Assembly: GCA_030057555.1 (NCBI GenBank)
Contig: JASGUU010000064.1
Location: 1 to 64,000, forward strand
DNA: 64,000 nucleotides
Direction: 5' to 3'
DNA from: Bacillota bacterium
Lineage (GTDB): Bacteria > Bacillota > Clostridia > Saccharofermentanales > Fastidiosipilaceae
The position numbers and the translations under genes were made by a program. This document shows, piece after piece, positions 40,463 through 49,624 of the stretch; the stretch's first letter is position 1; every line of letters starts with the position of its first letter. The notes beneath the pieces are model-generated. The model saw only the letters and a list, made by a program, of their open reading frames with translations. It had not been told where the DNA came from and did not search any database.

Positions 40463-40536
40463 TGCCGATTAGTGTAAAGGTAGCACACCTGACTCTGGAT
40501 CAGTTTGTGAGGGTTCAAATCCTTCATCGGCAGCCA
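40463..40536 (+). tRNA. tRNA-Gln (CTG)
   Basis: Acceptor TGCCGAT/ATCGGCA, D arm GTGT..GCAC, anticodon loop CTCTGGA (anticodon CTG) on a CTGA/TCAG core stem with one weak outer pair, T arm GAGGG/CCTTC around TTCAAAT, encoded CCA. Confidence 0.93.
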
Positions 40537-40542
40537 CACATG

Positions 40543-40575
40543 AAACCCCTGAAACAACAGCGTTTCAGGGGTTTT
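40543..40575 (+). terminator. tRNA-Gln terminator
   Basis: AAACCCCTGAAAC pairs with GTTTCAGGGGTTT, followed by TTATTTG. Confidence 0.85.
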
Positions 40576-40577
40576 AT

Positions 40578-41150
40578 TTGTTTGAAACACGGTTCACGGG
40601 CCCAGTTTGACAACATATATGACGGCAGCATGATGGACACAGGTATCAGATCTTCGTTCGTCTTCGGTGATGGCAATCCGGCAGCGATCCTGTCATCCCG
40701 GACGGCCGCCTTGATGCGCAATCGCCGCCTGTGAAAGCTGCGCCGTGCTCGCGGACCATCCCGGCGTCAGCGAAGAGTCTGACCGTACTGTGACCAAAGT
40801 GCCATATAAAAATCTGGACATGGTATCCGTGTCGGATGTCATGAGCTGCCTCTTCTCCCGATCTGGGTGAAGGAGAGCGAAACAGGCCGCATGCGGCCGG
40901 ATGGTCGATAATGCAGCAGGCACCGTTGCCCCTGCCCCAAGTAGATCCGGGTGCCATCCACACCATCCGGCAGCGGCTCATACATAAACCATGCTTCCGT
41001 CAGGCAGACAGCGACAGGGGGTAGACCCGGTAATAGTTCCCCTCGTGATTTCTGGCATTTAATTCATATAAAACGTTTCTGGGGTTCACTCTGACTTCCG
41101 GCCCGCGCTGCAGCTTCCGAATGCGCTGGAGAGAACATGCGCCGGGATCG
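40578..41150. other. Intergenic stretch, nothing recognised
   Basis: No gene with a ribosome site and no clear structure is visible between the tRNA-Gln terminator and the carA control region. Confidence 0.4.
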
Positions 41151-41230
41151 TTATGCATCATTATGCATAGTTTCTGCATATTCTCCTGAATAATTGCATC
41201 ATATGCAGGTATTCATGCGATACATGCAAA
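41151..41230 (+). promoter_or_regulatory. Cluster of TGCAT/ATGCA motifs before carA
   Basis: Seven TGCAT/ATGCA-type words occur within 80 bases, including ATGCAT at 41153 and 41164, with TGAATAATTGCAT at 41187 resembling half of an ARG box. Arginine repressor control of carAB is common in bacteria, so an ArgR-type operator is a reasonable guess, unproven here. Confidence 0.4.
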
Positions 41231-41268
41231 GATTGTTCATTCTGCGACTGGCGCCTGCCGCCGTCCGG

Positions 41269-41277
41269 TGCTACCAT
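41269..41277 (+). promoter_or_regulatory. carAB promoter (extended -10)
   Basis: TGCTACCAT lies 68 bases before the carA ATG and about 40 bases after the TGCAT cluster. No good -35. Confidence 0.45.
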
Positions 41278-41345
41278 GCTTGAGATGCACGCCTGAGGGC
41301 TTCGAACGACCGTCGTCCTGCAGGCGTTTTGTGAGGAGTGAATCC

Positions 41346-42521
41346 ATGCCGAGCGACCGAAAGCCACGCTATCTCGTTCTGTCAAGCGGACAGGTCTTCC
41401 GCGGCCGGGCAGCCGGCCGGGAGGCCGGGGTGCGTGGCGAGATCGTTTTCTCCACCGCGATGGGAGGCTATCTCGAAGCGCTGAGCGATCCCGGTCTCGC
41501 GGGACGGCTCATCGTCTTCTCCTTTCCGGAGATTGGCAGCTACGGCTTCATCCCGGAGGATCTCGAATCCGAACGCGCCTGGCCCGCCGGCTGCGTGCTG
41601 CGGAGTCTTTGCGACACACCCTCCAACATGCGCTCGACAGGCCCTATCGAGGGCTGGCTGAGCGAGCAGGGAGTGCCGGTCATCACCGGGATCGACACCC
41701 GGGCCCTGATCCGCATCCTCCGCCGCCAGAGCTCGCTCGAGGCCGCCCTCTGCGACTTCGATCCGACCGGACACAGCTGGACCGAACTATGTGCCCTGAT
41801 CCCGGCGGCGTCCGTACGGCTGCCGGAGCCGGAGCCCCGACGCTGGGCAGCTGCAGACTTTGCCCGGAAAGCGCCCTCCTGGGTCTTCACCCTCCGCACT
41901 CCTCTCTGGACCCCGGAGCGCTCGGCGGCCGAGGGCCTTTCCCATGTTGTTCTGCTCGACTACGGCACGAAACACAGCCTCGTGCGTGAATTCCTGCGCC
42001 GCGGCGTCGATGTTACGCGCCTGCCGGCTTCAGCCGGTTTCAGCCGGATTGAGGAAGCACAACCCGACGGCATTGTCGTCTCCAGCGGCCCCGGCGACCC
42101 GGCAGACTATGACCTCACAACCCTGAAACAGCTGATCGCGGCAGGCTATCCCATCTTCGGGATCGATCTGGGCCACCTCCTCATCGCACGCGCGATGGGC
42201 TTCGCGACCGCACGCATGCGCTTTGCCCATCGCGGCCAGAACCACCCCGTCCGCGACACGGCGAGCGGCCTCGTGCGCATAACGAGTCAGGGACACAGCC
42301 ATGTGGTACGCGCCGACTCCATCTCTTCCGAAGTCGCCCGGCTCGAGCAGATCCACAGCGGCGACGGCAGCTGCGAAGCCCTCGTCTACCGCCATGCTCC
42401 GATCCTGACGCTGGCCTACCATCCCGAGGGCGGGGCGGGACCGCGCGACACCAACGGACAGATCGACCGTTTTTTCAACCTGATGCTGAATCATGCCCGG
42501 GAGGCCCGCCATGCCTCGTGA
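41346..42521 (+). CDS. carA: Carbamoyl-phosphate synthase small subunit lacking the catalytic cysteine
   Basis: Normally the glutaminase subunit that supplies ammonia to CarB. The 391 residues carry the CarA N-terminal domain (FSTAMGGYLEALSDPG, GIDTRALIRILRR) and the class I amidotransferase fold. The nucleophile loop GICLGHQ reads GIDLGHL here: Asp274 (codon 42165-42167) replaces Cys and Leu278 replaces the glutamine. The histidine and glutamate of the triad (YHPEGG) remain. Glutamine hydrolysis should therefore be lost. GAGGAG precedes the ATG; the end overlaps carB by 11 bases. Confidence 0.93.
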   Translation: MPSDRKPRYLVLSSGQVFRGRAAGREAGVRGEIVFSTAMGGYLEALSDPGLAGRLIVFSFPEIGSYGFIPEDLESERAWPAGCVLRSLCDTPSNMRSTGPIEGWLSEQGVPVITGIDTRALIRILRRQSSLEAALCDFDPTGHSWTELCALIPAASVRLPEPEPRRWAAADFARKAPSWVFTLRTPLWTPERSAAEGLSHVVLLDYGTKHSLVREFLRRGVDVTRLPASAGFSRIEEAQPDGIVVSSGPGDPADYDLTTLKQLIAAGYPIFGIDLGHLLIARAMGFATARMRFAHRGQNHPVRDTASGLVRITSQGHSHVVRADSISSEVARLEQIHSGDGSCEALVYRHAPILTLAYHPEGGAGPRDTNGQIDRFFNLMLNHAREARHAS

Positions 42522-45500
42522 TCCCGCCATCCGCCGCGTCCTTGTCATCGGCTCGGGACCTATCGTCATCGGCCAGGCGGCCGAGTTTGACTACGCCGGC
42601 ACCCAGTGCTGCCGCGCCCTCCGCGAGGAAGGTGTGGAGATCATTCTGGTGAACTCCAATCCGGCCACCATCATGACGGATCAGACGATGGCCGATGAGA
42701 TCTACATTGAACCGCTCAACATCCCGACGCTCGAGCGCATCATCCGCCAGACCCGCCCCGACGGCGTGCTCTCGACGCTCGGCGGCCAGACCGCACTGAC
42801 ACTGTCGATGCAGCTCGCGCACTCGGGCTTCCTGACCGAGCACGGCGTGCGCCTGCTGGGCGCCCGCCCCGACACCATCTACAAGGCCGAGGACCGCCGC
42901 GGCTTCAAGGACGCCATGGCCGCCATCGGCCAGCCCACCATCGCGAGCGCCATCGTCGAGTCCGTCGCCGACGCGCTCAGCGCTGCCGAAACGGTGTGCT
43001 ACCCCGTCATCGTGCGCCCGGCCTTTACCCTGGGCGGCTCGGGCGGCGGCATCGCCGGCGATCCGGACGAACTCCGCGAGATCGCGCGCAACGGTCTGAT
43101 GCAGTCGCCCATCCACCAGATCCTGATCGAGCACTGCATCGCCGGCTGGAAGGAGATCGAATTCGAGGTTGTCCGCGACCGCGATGACAACGCCATCACG
43201 GTCTGCTCCATGGAGAACATCGACCCCGTCGGCATTCACACCGGCGATTCGATCGTCATCGCCCCGAGCATCACCCTCGCCGACAAGGAATATCAGCTCC
43301 TGCGCTCCGCAGCCCTGTCCATCGTCCGCTATCTCGGCGTCGAAGGCGGCTGCAACGTTCAGTTCGCCCTCGACCCGGAGAGCTTCGACTACGCCGTGAT
43401 CGAGGTCAACCCCCGCGTCTCGCGCTCCTCCGCCCTGGCCTCGAAGGCGACGGGCTACCCCATCGCGAAGATCGCTACGCGCATCGCCCTCGGCTACACC
43501 CTCGACGAGATACCGAATGCGGTGACCGGCGAGACCTTTGCCTCCTTCGAACCGACAATCGACTATGTCGCGGTGAAGATGCCGAAATGGCCCTTTGACA
43601 AGCTCGTCTATGCGAAAAAGGAACTCGGCACCCAGATGAAGGCCACAGGCGAGGTCATGGCCATCGCGGACTCCTTCGAGGCGGCCCTGATAAAGGCCGT
43701 CCAGGGCGCTGAAATCGGCCTCGACAGCCTCAGCCTGCCCGGACTCGAGGCCCACTCCGACGAGGAGCTCGCCCGCCTCATCTCCGTACCCACTCACGAG
43801 CGTCTCTTCTGCCTCTACGAGGCCCTCGGCCGCGGCTGGACGATCGAGCGCATCCACGCGCTCTGCCGTGTCGACCGCTACTTTCTCCATGCCATCAGGC
43901 AGCTGCGGGACTTCGATGAAGCACTCGCTTCTGCCAGGGCCGCCACCCCCGTCGACAGCCCGCTCGACAGCGATCTCTACCTCCGCGGCAAGCGCTACGG
44001 TTATCTCGACGCCACCCTGGCCCGCCTCTCGGGCCGCACCCTGCCCCCGCCGCTGCCCCCGGTCTACAAGATGGTCGACACCTGCGCCGCCGAATTCGAG
44101 GCCACCACACCCTACTTCTACCGTCTCCACCTCGATCCCGCTTCCGGTGCCGAGAATGAGGCCCTGATCCACATCGGCCGCAGCCGCCGCCCGCGCATTG
44201 TCGTCCTCGGCTCGGGCCCCATCCGCATCGGCCAGGGCATCGAGTTTGACTACTCCTCGGTCCACGCCGTCCACGCGCTGCAGGCCCTGGGCTACGAGGT
44301 CGTCATCATCAACAACAACCCGGAGACCGTCTCTACCGACTTCGATACCGCCGACCGCCTCTATTTCGAGCCCGTGACCTGGGAGGTCGTAGAGGACATC
44401 GTCCGTCTGGAGGAGGCCATCGGCGTAGTCGTGGCCTGCGGCGGCCAGACCGCCATCCGCCTGACCAGCCGTCTCGCCGCGGCCGGCATCCCCATCCTGG
44501 GCTCGACCGCCGACAGCATCGACATGGCCGAGGACCGCGGCCGCTTCGACGCCCTGCTCGAGCGCCTTGAAATCCCGCGCCCCGTCGGCGACACCGTGCC
44601 CGACAGCGACACGGAGGGCGCCCTCGAGATCGCCCGGCGCATCGGCTACCCGGTCCTGCTGCGCCCCTCCTATGTCCTCGGCGGCCAGAACATGATCATC
44701 GCCCGTGACGACGACGACATCCGCGAATATCTCGGAGTCATCCAGCATTACGCCCGCGGCGGCGATGTCCTGATCGACCAGTACATCCGCGGCATCGAGC
44801 TTGAGGTCGATGCCATCTGCGACGGCGAAGACATCCTGATCCCCGGCTTCATGGAGCACATCGAGCGCACCGGCGTCCACTCCGGTGACTCCATCGCCAT
44901 CTGCCCGGCGCCCCATGTCGACCGCCAGATCGGGAACCTGATCGTCGAGACGACACGCAGCCTCGCCCTCGGCCTCGGCTCCATCGGCCTGATCAACATC
45001 CAGTACATCCTCCACGACAGCCGCCTCTGGGTCATCGAGGTCAATCCCCGCGCCTCGCGCACGGTGCCCTTCCTGTCGAAGATCACCGGCATCCCCATGA
45101 TCGACCTGGCCATGCGCGTGTCGACGGGGGCGAAGCTCCGCGATCTGGGCTTCGGCGTCGGCCTCGCCGAGCGTCCGAGCTTCGTCGCGGTGAAGGTGCC
45201 GGTCTTCTCCTACGAGAAGCTTTCGGATGTCGACACCCAGCTCGGTCCCGAGATGAAATCGACGGGCGAGGTGATGGGCATCGGGCGGGATCTCGATGAG
45301 GCTCTGCGCAAAGCCCTCATCGCAGCCGGCTATCCTCTCGACCGCAGCGGCCGTGTGCTCCTCAGCGTCACGCGTGCCGACCATGAGGAGGCAGCGCTCG
45401 TCGCCCGCCGCTTCCACAGCCTCGGCTTTCAGCTTGTCGCTACGCCCGGCACCGCCGCGGCTATCCGCGATCTCGGCCTGCCGGTCACGGAGATCGCGAA

Positions 45501-45807
45501 GCGCGACCCCGGCCATGCCCAGGATCGCACCCCCTATATTCTGACTGAGCTTGAACGGGGTGACGTCGCCTGGCTGATCTCAACCTCCGCCCACGGCCGC
45601 GATCCCCAGCGCGACAGCGTGCGCCTGCGGCGCCGTGCCGTCGCCCTCGGTATTCCCTGCCTGACTTCGATTGACACCGCTAATGCCGTCGTCGACTCGC
45701 TCAACAGCCACTACAATGACGAGGCCACCGTCCTGGTCGACATAGCGGCCCTGAAGCAGGGTATCAACGCCCAGATCGAGCGCGGTATCTGGCGCGAGAC
45801 GCATTAG
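42511..45807 (+). CDS. carB: Carbamoyl-phosphate synthase large subunit
   Basis: Makes carbamoyl phosphate from bicarbonate, ammonia and two ATP. The 1098 residues show the duplicated ATP-grasp halves (VLVIGSGPIVIGQAAEFDYA near 10, VVLGSGPIRIGQGIEFDYSS near 565), each with its EVNPR metal-binding motif, and a C-terminal MGS-like allosteric domain from about 940. No key residue appears lost. The ATG at 42511 has GGGAGG six bases upstream, better than the ATG at 42493. Confidence 0.97.
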   Translation: MPRDPAIRRVLVIGSGPIVIGQAAEFDYAGTQCCRALREEGVEIILVNSNPATIMTDQTMADEIYIEPLNIPTLERIIRQTRPDGVLSTLGGQTALTLSMQLAHSGFLTEHGVRLLGARPDTIYKAEDRRGFKDAMAAIGQPTIASAIVESVADALSAAETVCYPVIVRPAFTLGGSGGGIAGDPDELREIARNGLMQSPIHQILIEHCIAGWKEIEFEVVRDRDDNAITVCSMENIDPVGIHTGDSIVIAPSITLADKEYQLLRSAALSIVRYLGVEGGCNVQFALDPESFDYAVIEVNPRVSRSSALASKATGYPIAKIATRIALGYTLDEIPNAVTGETFASFEPTIDYVAVKMPKWPFDKLVYAKKELGTQMKATGEVMAIADSFEAALIKAVQGAEIGLDSLSLPGLEAHSDEELARLISVPTHERLFCLYEALGRGWTIERIHALCRVDRYFLHAIRQLRDFDEALASARAATPVDSPLDSDLYLRGKRYGYLDATLARLSGRTLPPPLPPVYKMVDTCAAEFEATTPYFYRLHLDPASGAENEALIHIGRSRRPRIVVLGSGPIRIGQGIEFDYSSVHAVHALQALGYEVVIINNNPETVSTDFDTADRLYFEPVTWEVVEDIVRLEEAIGVVVACGGQTAIRLTSRLAAAGIPILGSTADSIDMAEDRGRFDALLERLEIPRPVGDTVPDSDTEGALEIARRIGYPVLLRPSYVLGGQNMIIARDDDDIREYLGVIQHYARGGDVLIDQYIRGIELEVDAICDGEDILIPGFMEHIERTGVHSGDSIAICPAPHVDRQIGNLIVETTRSLALGLGSIGLINIQYILHDSRLWVIEVNPRASRTVPFLSKITGIPMIDLAMRVSTGAKLRDLGFGVGLAERPSFVAVKVPVFSYEKLSDVDTQLGPEMKSTGEVMGIGRDLDEALRKALIAAGYPLDRSGRVLLSVTRADHEEAALVARRFHSLGFQLVATPGTAAAIRDLGLPVTEIAKRDPGHAQDRTPYILTELERGDVAWLISTSAHGRDPQRDSVRLRRRAVALGIPCLTSIDTANAVVDSLNSHYNDEATVLVDIAALKQGINAQIERGIWRETH

Positions 45808-45831
45808 GCATCAGAATCAGAAACCGGACCG

Positions 45832-45860
45832 TTGACAGCCGGCCCGCTGTGGCGTAACAT
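45832..45860 (+). promoter_or_regulatory. tRNA-Val promoter
   Basis: TTGACA (45832-45837), 17 bases and TAACAT (45855-45860). Confidence 0.8.
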
Positions 45861-45877
45861 ACTCAGGCGTCTCATTT

Positions 45878-45955
45878 GGGTTGTTAGCTCAGCTTGGTTA
45901 GAGTACCTGCTCGACACGCAGGGGGTCGGTGGTTCGAGTCCACTACAACCCACCA
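45878..45955 (+). tRNA. tRNA-Val (GAC)
   Basis: Acceptor GGGTTGT/ACAACCC, D arm GCTC..GAGT, anticodon stem CCTGC/GCAGG with loop TCGACAC (anticodon GAC), T arm GGTGG/CCACT around TTCGAGT, encoded CCA. Position 33 is C rather than the usual T. Confidence 0.94.
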
Positions 45956-45961
45956 CAAAAG

Positions 45962-45989
45962 CCCGTAACCGTTGCGGTTGCGGGTTTTT
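45962..45989 (+). terminator. tRNA-Val terminator
   Basis: Ten-base stem CCCGTAACCG/CGGTTGCGGG with a three-base loop and TTTTT. Confidence 0.9.
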
Positions 45990-46099
45990 CGATTTCAGAG
46001 ACCCGTGTAGTGCAAGTACGGAAAGCGCCCTGATTCTTTCCTGCTATCGTTCTTTTGCTGTTCGAACAGAATGCGGACACACTAGAGTCGTGATGCAAA

Positions 46100-46138
46100 G
46101 AAGTAACGCCCTGGACACCATGCCCAGGGCGTTACTTC
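46100..46138. terminator. Fifteen-base perfect inverted repeat
   Basis: GAAGTAACGCCCTGG and its exact complement flank a nine-base loop. T runs on both sides are weak. It lies downstream of the leftward gene at 46351-46656 and may end its transcript. The rest of the 45990-46350 gap holds nothing recognisable. Confidence 0.5.
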
Positions 46139-46350
46139 ACTTGTCTTATAACGCGCGCTCACCTCTGCTCTGCTCGAGGCTTACGTAACCTGCCGTGATC
46201 CGCATCACCCTCCCTGCCATCGCACTGCCGGCACATTATGCGTACCCGGGTCGGACGTAATAGGCGCGTCTTATGCCGCTGTGCTGCAGATCGAGCTGCC
46301 GGTACAGGCTATCCTCGACCCCTCAGGATGTGGCCCGGCGATGCCAGGGA

Positions 46351-46656
46351 TTATCGCAGCCCGATGAACATGTTGTCTTCGCTCTCACGCACCACCATGT
46401 TCTCAACAATATAGTGCAGCATGCGTGTCTGTTCGATCTGCAGATTCAGGTGTGCAGAGGCAGCATAGCCGGCAACAATGAGCGCGACAGCAAGCCCGCC
46501 AAGCATGACAGGAACGATCCAGTCGCCCTGCAAAACGAACGCGCTAATCACCGCCAGAATCGCGCTTATAACGGCGGCGGTGTATGCGATGATCTGGATG
46601 ACGGTGTCGGCACTCTCAGCATATTCTCCGCGATAGCGTCTGTTTGGATCTAACAT
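46351..46656 (-). CDS. Small membrane protein of unknown function
   Basis: A 101-residue protein with two membrane helices (about 20-43, VIQIIAYTAAVISAILAVIS, and 48-70, VPVMLGGLAVALIVAGYAA) and charged ends. I do not recognise the family. GGAGGAG precedes the ATG at 46656; the frame extends upstream without a better site. A 37-codon frame lies directly upstream. Confidence 0.65.
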   Translation of the reverse strand: MLDPNRRYRGEYAESADTVIQIIAYTAAVISAILAVISAFVLQGDWIVPVMLGGLAVALIVAGYAASAHLNLQIEQTRMLHYIVENMVVRESEDNMFIGLR

Positions 46657-46696
46657 TTTCTCTCCTCCGTGGTCTGTGTCCTGCTTATAGTGCTGT

Positions 46697-46810
46697 TCAG
46701 CTCTCCTTTCTCCAGATGGCCTCACGCCTCCGGCCCAGTCTGTCCTTTCCCAGTCCCTCGTGCTCCTGCGGGAATCGGGTACCTTTCATGATGTCCGACA
46801 CGGATGACAT
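46697..46810 (-). CDS. Possible small protein or leader peptide
   Basis: A 37-codon frame (MSSVSDIMKGTRFPQEHEG then basic residues, ending WRKES) with GGAG eight bases upstream and a promoter 13 bases before that. It ends 40 bases before the membrane-protein start. No family recognised; it may be only a leader. Confidence 0.35.
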   Translation of the reverse strand: MSSVSDIMKGTRFPQEHEGLGKDRLGRRREAIWRKES

Positions 46811-46822
46811 ATCTATGTCTCC

Positions 46823-46852
46823 TGTATAGCACGTGGACAGCTGTACGGACAA
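46823..46852 (-). promoter_or_regulatory. Promoter of the 46.4-46.8 kb unit
   Basis: TTGTCC (46847-46852), 18 bases and TATACA (46823-46828) on the minus strand. Confidence 0.5.
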
Positions 46853-47130
46853 ATAAGCAGCTCCCACCGGCTGCGTGTGGCTCTGACAGCCGCTCCTATG
46901 CCGAGATTCGTGATATTCAGGTGATATTCAGAAGCAGGACAAAGTGCAGTTTGCGTGTCAGCAATGCAGCAGCGCCTTATTCCCGCTTTGAAACAATGGC
47001 TTTCGGCATTCTTCTCGATGCGCTTTATGTGCAGAGGAAGCAGAGGCCAGGCGATGTCAAATCTCTTCCCTGCATCAGGTTGCGCGCCATGCTTCCGCCT
47101 GGCGAATATGGCCACATCTTCACATAAAAG
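46853..47130. other. Intergenic stretch, nothing recognised
   Basis: No supported gene. Lower GC than the flanking housekeeping regions. Confidence 0.4.
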
Positions 47131-47895
47131 TCACTCCACTCCCCAGATAATGTAATCTTCTGTTGACTCTGTTGGCTTTGCCATGTGGCGAATCCCTGCA
47201 CCTGGAATCACATAGGGATAAGGGATAAACGTGGTAGCTTTCGCAACCACACCAGGCATCACTGTTTCGTCTGTCCGGTACACATACGTGACACACTGAT
47301 TACCACTCACCACGGTACCGCTGGCAGGAGCGGAGCCATCCAGCATCCGTGAAAAAAGACAACCCGGAAAGTTTTCCGGACTCGTCGTGTAGGGAGTGCC
47401 TGGCGCGGCATTTTCCACTACATCTGTGGAATCCTTCAGGATGAGTCCGGATTCAGTGACAAGTTTCACATACACACTGCCTGATTTAGGGAGCACTGTG
47501 ATCGTTACTGGCGTAGCCCACGTACTTTCAGGATTGTGCCATGAATTGCAGGCTTGAGCACATACAGTATAAGTACCTGCCCACGTAAACGCTATCCACC
47601 ACCCCTCACCAGGAAACAGAATGTATGTATCAGGCACGACATTGACGCCATCATGAATATACGTGTGAATGGCAACAGCATTATCGGCGGTCACAATAAA
47701 CCAGATTAAACCGCCTTCTTCTACTTCGGTGCTTGAAGGCGCAATTACACAATTGGTTGGTGGCGGCAGATCTTCGGTCGACCGCTCCAGCGTCGACTCT
47801 GTCGCGTGAACCACACCTGTCAGTGGCGTACCTGTCAGCAGAAGGACCAATACGAGCAGAATGGCGGATGCAGTCTTTGCATGGGTGTTCTTCAT
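47131..47895 (-). CDS. Secreted protein of unknown function
   Basis: A 254-residue protein with a Sec signal peptide (KNTHAKTASAILLVLVLLLT, likely cut near TGVVHA). The middle part (about 45-135) looks like an Ig-like beta domain with two cysteines in VCAQAC. The end (YVKLVTESGLILKDSTDVVE followed by GTPYTTSPENFPG) recalls MucBP repeats of surface proteins. No sortase motif or anchor follows. The ATG at 47895 comes after GGAGGAAGG. Likely exported to the cell surface or medium. Confidence 0.65.
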   Translation of the reverse strand: MKNTHAKTASAILLVLVLLLTGTPLTGVVHATESTLERSTEDLPPPTNCVIAPSSTEVEEGGLIWFIVTADNAVAIHTYIHDGVNVVPDTYILFPGEGWWIAFTWAGTYTVCAQACNSWHNPESTWATPVTITVLPKSGSVYVKLVTESGLILKDSTDVVENAAPGTPYTTSPENFPGCLFSRMLDGSAPASGTVVSGNQCVTYVYRTDETVMPGVVAKATTFIPYPYVIPGAGIRHMAKPTESTEDYIIWGVE

Positions 47896-48250
47896 TTCCC
47901 CTTCCTCCATTATGCCAAGAAGAACACTGGTTCAACTTGTCTCTCCGAGCCTTGCTTTAGAACATTTCGCCAACACCATGCAAGTGACATCGAGTCCGTG
48001 CATGACATATTTTACAACGATTGACCTGACAGGAAAAGAAAACAGGTGAAACGGCGATCAAAAATGCAGCAGGATATCTCGCAGTGTTTAAATGGACGAC
48101 AGGATGCAAATGGAGAATAAGGAGACACCACTCCCCGATGATTCCAGAAAGCGTGATTCCAGCTGAGACATCTACACGAGGATTGGTGCTTCAAGTGGAT
48201 GGCCGGGTTTCGTGCAGATAGCTGGAATGGGAAAAGCATTATACTGAAGC
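47896..48250. other. Divergent intergenic region
   Basis: Separates the leftward secreted-protein gene from the rightward hydrolase. A TATACT box at 48240-48245 may serve the hydrolase. Otherwise nothing recognisable. Confidence 0.35.
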
Positions 48251-48307
48251 ATGCGATGTCCGATGTGTCCGGGTGTTCGTGAGCTTTTTGACAGCGGGTG
48301 GTGTCTT

Positions 48308-49195
48308 GTGATCAATACTCTGATGAAACGAATGGGTGAAAGAGCGTATTGGAAAGATCTGGACAGAATAGATTCATCCAGATGCGACAGCAGCGTGAAC
48401 GAAATCAAGGATATCAGCTATACAGGCAGCAATTCAGATGAGCACAAACTGGACATTTACTATGTCAGCGATAACAGAGAGAAGCCGGTCTTCATTGACA
48501 TACACGGCGGCGGCTTCATCTCCGGCGATAAAAAAGTGAATTCGCTGTTTGCCAATTACCTTGCGCAGAGAGGCCTGGTGGTTTTCACCCTGAACTACAG
48601 GCTGGCGTATCCAACAATAACTGTCTTTGATCAGATAGAAGATGTAGCCAGTGCCGTCAGATGGATTGTCGCGCATGCCAGAGCCTACGAAGGCAATATA
48701 AAGAAAATGTATATCTCCGGGCATTCAGCAGGTGGCGTTCTTGCAATTGCAGAGTCGTTGCTCTGCAATGATAATAATATGAGAACTGTTTTCAATATGG
48801 ACGACAGGACTTATAAGTATAACGGTATCATTCTTGATTGTGGAGCCATGCATTTTTACAGGAAGAGTATTGCCTATTGGGGAATGAGAAATATGATCTT
48901 TCCCAAAGGCTATCAAAGGATGGAAAAGTACCAGTACCTGGTTTTTGAAAATAACAGCCAGCTGTCAACACTGCCCAGAACTGTCCTGCTGACAAACGAA
49001 AACGACGAGTTAAAGGACATGAGCTATTATTTCAAAAGAGTATTGGATGACTATCGCGTTGATAACAAACTCATTGATATCGGGACCGATGGCCATACGG
49101 GAATCCTATTCCATACATATACCAGCGGAAATCAGCGAATACTGGACTGCATTCAGGATTTTTTCAGTTTCCAACAGAGCTCTCCGAGTTCATGA
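48308..49195 (+). CDS. Alpha/beta hydrolase (HSL-type esterase)
   Basis: The oxyanion motif HGGGFISGD and the nucleophile elbow GHSAGG mark a hormone-sensitive-lipase-like esterase; the late histidine is in GTDGHTGILF. The substrate is unknown. The start is uncertain: GTG at 48308 after GGGTGGTG gives 295 residues, while an ATG at 48251 lacks a ribosome site. Codon use (AGA, ATA, AAA) differs from the housekeeping genes, suggesting later acquisition. Confidence 0.75.
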   Translation: MINTLMKRMGERAYWKDLDRIDSSRCDSSVNEIKDISYTGSNSDEHKLDIYYVSDNREKPVFIDIHGGGFISGDKKVNSLFANYLAQRGLVVFTLNYRLAYPTITVFDQIEDVASAVRWIVAHARAYEGNIKKMYISGHSAGGVLAIAESLLCNDNNMRTVFNMDDRTYKYNGIILDCGAMHFYRKSIAYWGMRNMIFPKGYQRMEKYQYLVFENNSQLSTLPRTVLLTNENDELKDMSYYFKRVLDDYRVDNKLIDIGTDGHTGILFHTYTSGNQRILDCIQDFFSFQQSSPSS

Positions 49196-49198
49196 TTG

Positions 49199-49562
49199 AG
49201 AATTTGGATTACTCGCGATCCTGACCACAAGAGACGCGCTGTTTATCAGAATCGCCTTTATTACACGACAACAAGGCAAAAGAATCTCGATCGCTTCACA
49301 ATCTCCTGGAACGTGCCAGGTCGTGCCTGTCAGCCTCGCTGCCCGCCTTCCTATTTCTATCCCAATTCACATTCCAGCCGTTTGTGAGGCTGGCCGCTAC
49401 ACAGGCAATGGGAGAAGGGATCTTCCCTATGCCTGCATGCAGGCTGCGCTAAAGCTCCGGTGTTTCAAGTCTTTGAGGAAGGCACAAAAAACTTTAACTG
49501 TCCCGACAAATAAGACGTGCACCCCCAAAGTGGGATTAAATGAACTACAGGGTGCTGGAAAT
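49199..49562 (+). repeat. Dispersed repeat, family 2, copy 2 (interrupted)
   Basis: TTTGGATTACTCGCGATC then CTGACCACAAG (49201-49231) matches 14740-14768, and CCCCCAAAGTGGGATTAAATG..GAACTACAGGGTGCTGGA (49511-49550) matches 14825-14862. About 280 unrelated bases lie between the two halves. Confidence 0.55.
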
Positions 49563-49624
49563 GTACTGTTAGCATCTGTCGGAGGCTGAACCTGGGGCGC
49601 CCAGGCTGACCTGCACTGCCTGGG

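Noticed and set aside
42475-45516. Open frame of about 1000 codons on the minus strand opposite carB
   Set aside because: Shadow of a GC-rich gene. The carB frame matches its family throughout and the reverse frame shows no family motifs.
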